Assembly: GCA_036491755.1 (NCBI GenBank)
Contig: DASXBJ010000149.1
Span: forward strand, 1 to 5,946
DNA from: DASXBJ01 sp036491755
GTDB lineage: Bacteria; Chloroflexota; Dormibacteria; Dormibacterales; Dormibacteraceae
Direction of reading: 5' to 3'
DNA: 5,946 bases
Shown here: positions 1 to 4,679 of the stretch, in pieces
Numbering within the stretch: position 1 is the first letter of the stretch
Layout: each line of letters begins with the position of its first letter
Made by a program: the position numbers and the translations under genes
Notes under the pieces: model-generated
The model's database searches: none
What the model was told of the DNA's origin: nothing
Seen by the model: only the letters and a program-made list of their open reading frames with translations

Positions 1-6
1 CCTAGT

Positions 7-13
7 CCCCCTT
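7..13 (-). promoter_or_regulatory. Possible ribosome binding site for a gene beyond the left edge
   Basis: Read on the minus strand, the 27 bases after the regulator's stop codon contain the purine run AAGGGGG, followed by six bases to the window edge. That spacing would suit a start codon lying just outside the window. A second purine run (AAGGGAGA) lies immediately after the regulator stop. The stretch has no convincing terminator hairpin, so the transcript may continue into another gene. This is inference from a short motif; the start codon itself is not visible. Confidence 0.3.
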
Positions 14-27
14 ATTTGTCTCCCTTG

Positions 28-732
28 TCAGCCGGCGCTGTCGACGTGGCGCGGCCGGCCGGCATCGGCGTCCGCGGCTGTTCTCGGCGGGATGATGTAC
101 TCGGCCGTGTGGAGGTGATCGCTGAGCGCAGCAAGCGCCTCGACCTGGTTTCTGGCCTCGATCGCGTCGACCAGCCGGAGGTGCTCGTCCAGAACCCGGA
201 ACATGTGGCCGGGATCGCGCCGGGCGGCCATATGCATCAACCGTACGAATCCACGCAGCTGATTCAAGAACTGGGGCACCAGGTGGAGTCCCGATCGCTC
301 AGAGATCGCGATGTGCATCTCCTCGTCGCAGTCGACGAAGTCGTCCTCCTCGCCCGCCTCGGCGGACCTGCGCTGCCGCCGCAGGATCGTCCGGAGATAG
401 TCGAAATCGTCATCGTTCAGGTGCCGGCAAGCCTGACTGACGGCGATTCGCTCCAGCGCCTCTCGGACCGCGACCAGCTCATCTCTTTGGACCGGCGACA
501 GGTTGCGGACCACCAGCTGGCGTCGAGGGCCGACCTCCAGAAGGCCCTCCTGGCGCAGGGCCTGCAGGGCATGCCGGACCGGGGTTTTCGACATTCCCAG
601 CGAGACGCCGATCGACCCTTCGTTGAGGACGGTGCCTGCGCTGAGACGGTGGTTCAAAATCTCCCGGCGCACGTGCTGGTATGCGAGCTTCGCAAGCCGG
701 CCGGATCCCGCCGCCTCGGAAACTGGAGTCAC
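28..732 (-). CDS. GntR-family transcription regulator with FCD ligand-binding domain
   Basis: This is a 234-residue cytoplasmic one-component regulator of the FadR/FCD class. Residues about 12-75 form the winged helix, with the helix-turn-helix around 39-57 (GMSKTPVRHAL matches the family consensus SRTPVREAL) and a wing at 66-75. Residues about 80-212 are the all-helical FCD domain. Asp136, His140 (D-x3-H), His184 and His206 fall where the family binds a metal ion that helps hold an acidic ligand. The length is normal for the family. The GTG start overlaps the stop of the preceding ATPase gene as GTGA. Reading upstream in frame meets a stop at 769-771 with no other start, and the next ATG (Met47) would remove half the DNA-binding domain. 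As last visible gene of the importer operon it probably controls that operon in response to the imported solute or a metabolite of it; ligand and operator are unknown. The family call is firm, the role is inferred. Confidence 0.93.
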   Translation of the reverse strand: MTPVSEAAGSGRLAKLAYQHVRREILNHRLSAGTVLNEGSIGVSLGMSKTPVRHALQALRQEGLLEVGPRRQLVVRNLSPVQRDELVAVREALERIAVSQACRHLNDDDFDYLRTILRRQRRSAEAGEEDDFVDCDEEMHIAISERSGLHLVPQFLNQLRGFVRLMHMAARRDPGHMFRVLDEHLRLVDAIEARNQVEALAALSDHLHTAEYIIPPRTAADADAGRPRHVDSAG

Positions 733-1715
733 ATCGACACCGCCGGGGTTGCCGGCGCGGCGACTTGCTCAGGCTGCTCATAAAGCCAGCAGGACACGTG
801 GCGGCCTCCTCCCTTGGCAACGAGGCTGGGTACATCGGTGTGACACATGTCCATCACGCGGGGACATCGAGGATGGAAGCGGCACCCCGATGGCGGACGC
901 GCGGGATCGGGGATTTCACCGGTCAGCGCGACAGGCAGATGTCCAGCGCCATCGGCGTGCGGGATGGCGTTGATGAGAGCCTGCGAATAGGGGTGCAAGG
1001 GCGTCAGCCAGAGCTGGGCGGTCGGCGCAGTCTCGACCACGAGGCCGAGGTACATGACCGCCGTGCGATTGGCCACATGGCGGACGATGGCCAGGTCATG
1101 TGAAATCAGCAGCATCCCGACGTTGAGGTCCCTTGCCAGCTCGACGAGAAGGTTTGCGACCTGCGCCTGGACCGACGCGTCAAGGGCGGACAGGGGTTCG
1201 TCCAGAACGATCATCGCGGGATCGGCCGCGAGCGCCCGCGCGATCGCGATTCTCTGCCGCTGACCGCCGCTGAGCTGGTGAGGAAAGCGTCGCGCCATGC
1301 TCGCCGGCAGTCCGACTCGGTGGAGAAGCTCCTCCACCCGCCCACGCCAGGCTGAGCGTGGTGTCGCTCGGCTGATCGCGAGCGCATCGGCGACCTGTGC
1401 CCCCACGGTCCGTCGTGGATTGATCGACTCGTACGGGTTCTGAAAGACAAGCTGCAGCCGCCGTTCGCCCGACGGCCTGGCTCGCCGGCCGAGAACGTGT
1501 ACCGGACTGCCGTCGAAGGTGACGGTTCCCCGCGCCACGGGCACCAGACCGACGGCCGCTTTGGCCAGCGACGATTTGCCGCAACCGGTTTCGCCGACCA
1601 GGCCGACGATCTCGCCGGCATTGACGCTGAGGCTGGCGCCGGCCACGGCCGGCACGCGCGTTCCATCCTGCCGTCGGTATTCGACTTCCACGTCGCGCAT
1701 CTCGAGAAGGCTCAT
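729..1715 (-). CDS. Dpp/Opp-type ABC importer ATP-binding protein (DppF-like)
   Basis: This is a 328-residue cytoplasmic ATPase that pairs with the neighbouring ATPase to power import. Motifs in order: Walker A GETGCGKS (41-48), Q-loop Gln92 (FQNP), signature LSGGQRQR (148-155), Walker B MIVLDE (168-173), D-loop ALD (177-179) and H-loop His206. A C-terminal oligopeptide-transporter extension begins at HPY (241-243) and carries four cysteines at 278, 284, 291 and 309. The FQNPYESINPR stretch after the Q-loop is typical of the DppF/OppF side of the pair. All catalytic motifs are intact. I chose the ATG at 1715 because it overlaps the upstream stop as ATGA, has a GGTGGG run about ten bases upstream, and gives a family-like N-terminus (LLEMRDVEVEY). 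The open frame continues to 2096, but that stretch is antisense-like and lies inside the other ATPase gene. The C-terminal tail after 312 is short and Ala/Pro-rich. The family is clear; the substrate cannot be read from an ATPase. Confidence 0.96.
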   Translation of the reverse strand: MSLLEMRDVEVEYRRQDGTRVPAVAGASLSVNAGEIVGLVGETGCGKSSLAKAAVGLVPVARGTVTFDGSPVHVLGRRARPSGERRLQLVFQNPYESINPRRTVGAQVADALAISRATPRSAWRGRVEELLHRVGLPASMARRFPHQLSGGQRQRIAIARALAADPAMIVLDEPLSALDASVQAQVANLLVELARDLNVGMLLISHDLAIVRHVANRTAVMYLGLVVETAPTAQLWLTPLHPYSQALINAIPHADGAGHLPVALTGEIPDPARPPSGCRFHPRCPRVMDMCHTDVPSLVAKGGGRHVSCWLYEQPEQVAAPATPAVSM

Positions 1716-2692
1716 CGGCCCACCATGGCCAGCAGCGGATCGACGGGGCACGCGATCTCGCGTCCATCGTCGACCCGCATGAGCGCGGGTATGGCTGTCA
1801 CACAGGTCGGTTCCGAAAACGGGCAACGGGGATGGAATGCGCATCCGGAAGGCCGAGAATCGGGTTGGGCAGGATCTCCGGTGATCGGCACCAGAGCCCG
1901 GTCGGGGGCCTCCGGGTGCGGCAACGAGTCGACAAGTCCCCTCGTGTAGGGGTGCCTGGAATGGCCCATCACCTGGGCGGCTGAGCCCGACTCGACAATC
2001 CGGCCCGCGTACATGACCGTCACCGTGTCGGCCAGCGCGGAGAGGACGCCGAGGTCGTGGGTGATCAGCATGACCGCGAGGTCTTTCTCCTGGCACAGGC
2101 GGTGCAGCAGGCGCAGGATTCCAGCCTGGACGGTCACGTCAAGCGCGGTCGTGGGCTCATCCGCGACCAGGATGCGTGGTTCACAGGCCAGGCCGATCGC
2201 GATCTGGATTCGCTGGCGCATACCGCCGCTGAACTGATGCGGGTAGCCGCGGAGTGCCGCTTCAGGGTTGGGAATGCGCACGTCGGTCAACAGCTCGATG
2301 GCGCGCTTGCGAGCCTCCTTGGCACTCATGCCGAGCTGGTAGCGGAGGTGCTCTGTCAGCTGCCGTTCGATGGTCAGCATCGGGTGCATCGACGAGTTCG
2401 GATCCTGAAAGATCATGGCTATCTCGCGGCCTCGAGTGCGACGCCGCTGCGCGGCTCCCATGGTCAGCAGGTCGCGCCCGTCAAGCACCGCCGAACCTTC
2501 GGTCCGAGCTCCGGCCGGCAGCAATCCGAGCAGCGCCAGCGCAGTGATGGTCTTGCCACTGCCGCTCTCGCCGGCCAGGCCGAAAACCTCGCCTGTCGCG
2601 ATGTCGAAGCTCACGCCGTCGACGATGGAAAGCGGACCACGAGGCGTGTCGAGCCAGACGTGCATGTCGCGGACTCTGAGGAGCGCGGTCAT
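1712..2692 (-). CDS. Dpp/Opp-type ABC importer ATP-binding protein (DppD-like)
   Basis: This is a 326-residue cytoplasmic ATPase, partner of the DppF-like protein. Motifs in order: Walker A GESGSGKT (41-48), Q-loop Gln96 (FQDP), signature FSGGMRQR (154-161), Walker B ILVADE (174-179), D-loop ALD (183-185) and H-loop His212. The FSGGM signature and the ADEPTTALD segment are characteristic of the DppD/OppD side. The C-terminal extension starts at HPYT (247-250) and contains cysteines 284, 290, 297 and 315, the pattern that holds a 4Fe-4S cluster in structurally studied DppD/OppD proteins. The ATG at 2692 overlaps the upstream permease stop as ATGA, with a weak AAGGCG about a dozen bases upstream. 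Length and motifs are complete, so the protein looks functional. It would dock on the coupling loop of one of the two permeases. Substrate specificity is not encoded here. Confidence 0.96.
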   Translation of the reverse strand: MTALLRVRDMHVWLDTPRGPLSIVDGVSFDIATGEVFGLAGESGSGKTITALALLGLLPAGARTEGSAVLDGRDLLTMGAAQRRRTRGREIAMIFQDPNSSMHPMLTIERQLTEHLRYQLGMSAKEARKRAIELLTDVRIPNPEAALRGYPHQFSGGMRQRIQIAIGLACEPRILVADEPTTALDVTVQAGILRLLHRLCQEKDLAVMLITHDLGVLSALADTVTVMYAGRIVESGSAAQVMGHSRHPYTRGLVDSLPHPEAPDRALVPITGDPAQPDSRPSGCAFHPRCPFSEPTCVTAIPALMRVDDGREIACPVDPLLAMVGR

Positions 2693-3570
2693 GCGCCGCG
2701 CGCCTTGATGATCGCCTTCGGATCAAAGACATCGCGAAGGCTGTCGCCCAAAAAGTTGAACGCCAGCACCACTGTCACGATCGCGAGGCCGGGAAAAACC
2801 CCTATCCACCAGGCCTCGAAATGCTCGGCGCCGGTCGAGACCATGGATCCCCACTCGGCGGCCGGCGGCCGGGAGCCGAGGCCAAGAAAGGAAAGAGCGC
2901 TCAGCAGCAGGATGGCATTGCCGATCTCGAGCGCAGCCAGCACGACGACCGGACCGGCCACGTTGGGAAGGACGTCGACCGCCAGCGCCCGGTAGGTTGG
3001 CGACCCCAGCAGACGCCCGACGGCGACGTACTCCGACTGCATGATCGTGCGCACGAGGCCTCTCACGACGCGGGCATGCCCGGGCCAGGAGACGAGCACC
3101 ACGGCCAGGACGGCGTGAAAAAGGCCCGGGCCCAGCGCGGCGACGACGGCCATCGCCAACAGGATGGTCGGCACGGCGAACACGAAGTCCGCCGCCCGCA
3201 TGACCAGCTCGTCCACCCAACCGCCGAGATAGCCGGCCAGGCCCCCCAGCGTTCCGCCGATCGTGAACGCCATGGCCACCAGCAGCATCGCCAGCGGTAC
3301 CGAGACCCTGGCCCCCCATAGAACTCGCGACAAAACGTCTCGACCCAACTCGTCGGTGCCCATGAGATGAACGCCCGACGGAGCCAGAAAGAGGCCCGCG
3401 CTCTGCGCAAGCGGGTCAAATGGCGATATCCAGGGGGCCAGCAGACCGATCAAAAGCCACGACCCGGCGAGGACGAAACCAACCACGGTGAGTGGCTGCC
3501 TCCAGGCGGCGGGGATCCGCCGCCAGGTCACAGTGAACGGACCGCCTGCGAGGGCGGTGGCGGCGCTCAT
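2689..3570 (-). CDS. Dpp/Opp-type ABC importer permease (DppC-like)
   Basis: This is a 293-residue inner-membrane channel subunit. Hydrophobic segments lie at about 27-48, 87-115, 131-146, 151-165, 204-232 and 257-277, the usual six of the family. The N-terminal OppC-type segment ends in GTDELGRDVLSR (71-82), a hallmark of DppC/OppC proteins, and the C-terminus ends in FNFLGDSLRDVFDP (271-284), also family-typical. The ATPase-docking (EAA) loop is at 180-203 but is degenerate: it reads YVAVGRLLGS where AARALG-type residues are usual, and VDVLPN where RHILPN is usual. The ATG at 3570 overlaps the stop of the upstream permease as ATGA; the preceding bases have no strong Shine-Dalgarno run, which fits coupled translation. 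The frame stays open up to 4248, but that extension lies within the other permease gene and has no permease character. The call is firm and the substrate unknown. Confidence 0.95.
   Translation of the reverse strand: MSAATALAGGPFTVTWRRIPAAWRQPLTVVGFVLAGSWLLIGLLAPWISPFDPLAQSAGLFLAPSGVHLMGTDELGRDVLSRVLWGARVSVPLAMLLVAMAFTIGGTLGGLAGYLGGWVDELVMRAADFVFAVPTILLAMAVVAALGPGLFHAVLAVVLVSWPGHARVVRGLVRTIMQSEYVAVGRLLGSPTYRALAVDVLPNVAGPVVVLAALEIGNAILLLSALSFLGLGSRPPAAEWGSMVSTGAEHFEAWWIGVFPGLAIVTVVLAFNFLGDSLRDVFDPKAIIKARGA
3505..3524. repeat. Short GC inverted repeat inside the second permease gene
   Basis: An 8-bp perfect inverted repeat (GGCGGCGG / CCGCCGCC) surrounds a 4-base loop. It extends by two further pairs beyond one mismatch. 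It lies about 46-66 bases after the DppC-type permease start, covering codons about 16-22. Such pairings arise easily in GC-rich coding DNA, so a function is uncertain. Confidence 0.3.
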
Positions 3571-4679
3571 GCCAGCTGAATCCGAGGATCGATGATGCCG
3601 TACAGGATGTCGACGACCATGTTCACGAGGATGTAGACGATGGCCACGAAGAGCATCACGCCCACAATCGCCGGGAGGTCGAGCGCGGTCGCGCTTCGAT
3701 ATGAATATTGTCCGATCCCAGGCCAGGAGAAGATGTTCTCCACCAGGACCGTGCCGGTCATGACATTGCCGAAGGCAAGACCGACCACGGTCAGAATCGG
3801 AGGCGACGCGGCCCGCAGGACGTGGCGGAAGATCACCGTCAATTCCGGCAGCCCCTTGGCGCGAGCGGTGCGTATGTAATCGTTCTCGAGCACCTCGAGG
3901 ACCGCCGACCTCGTGAAGCGTGTGAAGAGTCCCATGTTGAATGCGGCAAGCACGCACGCGGGCAGGATCAGGTGTTGCAGGCTGTTCGCAAAGACGTCGA
4001 GCTGTCCGGCCGCCAGGGAATCGAGGGTGTACAACCCGGTCAGGTGAGGCGGAGGCAGCACGATGGCGTCCAGCCGTCCACTGCCCGGAGCCCAGCCCAG
4101 CTTGTAGAAGAAGATGTAGAGCGCGACGAGGGCAAGCCAGAACTGGGGCGTCGACATTCCACCAAGGGACACGACCCTCAGGATCTGGTCGGAGAGCCGG
4201 TTCCGCCGCAGCGCCGCGATCACACCCAGCGGAATACCGAGCAGGCACGAAAGCACCATCGATGTGACTGCGAGCTCGGCGGTGGCCGGAATGTACTCGG
4301 CGAGGTCGAGCCTGACCGCGCGCTGGCTCTGCTCGGACTCGCCCAGGTCGCCGTGCAGGAGATTCCCCAGGTACACGAAGTACTGAACCAGCACCGGCTT
4401 GTCGAGCCCGTAGTGCTGCCGGTAGATCCGCACCGCCACGGGGTCGGCTGAGGCACGGTCCCCCAGGTTCGCCACGGCGGGATCGCCGGGAACGAGCTCG
4501 GTGAGGACGAACGCCATGACGCTGACCCCAAGGCAGAGGAATACCAACGCGACCAGCCGCTGCCCAATGAAAAAGAGGAGCGGATGCTGGGAGCGGCGCC
4601 GCGCTAGCGCCGCTCCCAGCGTCTCACTTGGTGCCGATGGCAGCGAGGTCGAGGTACCAGACCGGGCTGTAAACGACAT
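3567..4679 (-). CDS. Dpp/Opp-type ABC importer permease (DppB-like)
   Basis: This is a 370-residue inner-membrane channel subunit that pairs with the DppC-like protein. Hydrophobic segments lie at about 42-61, 133-155, 168-190, 236-255, 290-318 and 337-362. Family hallmarks are LVPGDPA (62-68) after the first segment, YGLDKPVLVQY (90-100), the intact ATPase-docking loop DYIRTARAKGL (267-277) followed by FRHVLRAA (284-291), and the ending IIDPRIQLA. Homologues usually begin a few residues before the first membrane segment; this frame has about 40 residues before it, Ser/Thr/Ala-rich then Arg-rich (ARRRS). The ATG at 4679 is the only ATG before Met55, lies 56 bases inside the binding-protein gene, and has no visible Shine-Dalgarno run. 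There is no in-frame GTG nearby, and a TTG at 4547 would cut into the first membrane segment. The exact start is therefore uncertain while the family is not. The strong hairpin at 4586-4620 falls in codons about 20-31. Confidence 0.94.
   Translation of the reverse strand: MSFTARSGTSTSLPSAPSETLGAALARRRSQHPLLFFIGQRLVALVFLCLGVSVMAFVLTELVPGDPAVANLGDRASADPVAVRIYRQHYGLDKPVLVQYFVYLGNLLHGDLGESEQSQRAVRLDLAEYIPATAELAVTSMVLSCLLGIPLGVIAALRRNRLSDQILRVVSLGGMSTPQFWLALVALYIFFYKLGWAPGSGRLDAIVLPPPHLTGLYTLDSLAAGQLDVFANSLQHLILPACVLAAFNMGLFTRFTRSAVLEVLENDYIRTARAKGLPELTVIFRHVLRAASPPILTVVGLAFGNVMTGTVLVENIFSWPGIGQYSYRSATALDLPAIVGVMLFVAIVYILVNMVVDILYGIIDPRIQLA
4586..4620 (-). terminator. Strong GC hairpin between binding-protein and permease genes; possible partial terminator or mRNA stabiliser
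   Basis: The two arms are a perfect 14-bp inverted repeat (4586-4599 and 4607-4620; arm GCTGGGAGCGGCGC on the minus strand) around a 7-base loop. The hairpin starts three bases after the binding-protein stop codon. A run of five U residues follows in the transcript, but eleven bases after the stem, so this is not a textbook intrinsic terminator. In many importer operons a hairpin in this place lets the binding protein be made in excess over the membrane parts, by partial termination or by blocking 3' decay. That role here is inference. It also lies inside the only plausible reading of the permease N-terminus. The inverted repeat itself is certain. Confidence 0.5.

Noticed and set aside
31..63. 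GC-rich palindromes (GCCGGC and GGCCGGCC) near the regulator's 3' end as a terminator
   Set aside because: They are short self-complementary runs inside the coding region, with no long stem and no U run after them; normal for this base composition.
16..783. Plus-strand open frame of 255 codons over the regulator gene
   Set aside because: The minus strand encodes a complete GntR/FCD protein; the plus-strand product matches nothing recognisable.
1716..2096. Upstream extension of the DppF-like frame (127 more codons), as a possible fusion
   Set aside because: The extension is Arg/Pro/His-rich, overlaps the DppD-like gene and has no ABC motifs. The start at 1715 gives the normal family N-terminus and an ATGA overlap.
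2057..2995. Plus-strand open frame of 312 codons
   Set aside because: It is antisense to the DppD-like and DppC-like genes, has Arg/Ala/Gln-rich composition and no recognisable fold; a shadow of coding bias.
3571..4248. Upstream extension of the DppC-like frame (226 more codons), as a possible fusion
   Set aside because: It lies fully within the DppB-like gene in another frame and lacks membrane segments; the ATG at 3570 gives the usual DppC length.
3708..4451. Plus-strand open frame of 247 codons
   Set aside because: It is antisense to the DppB-like permease, rich in Arg/His/Gln/Glu as expected from reversed hydrophobic codons, and has no domain.
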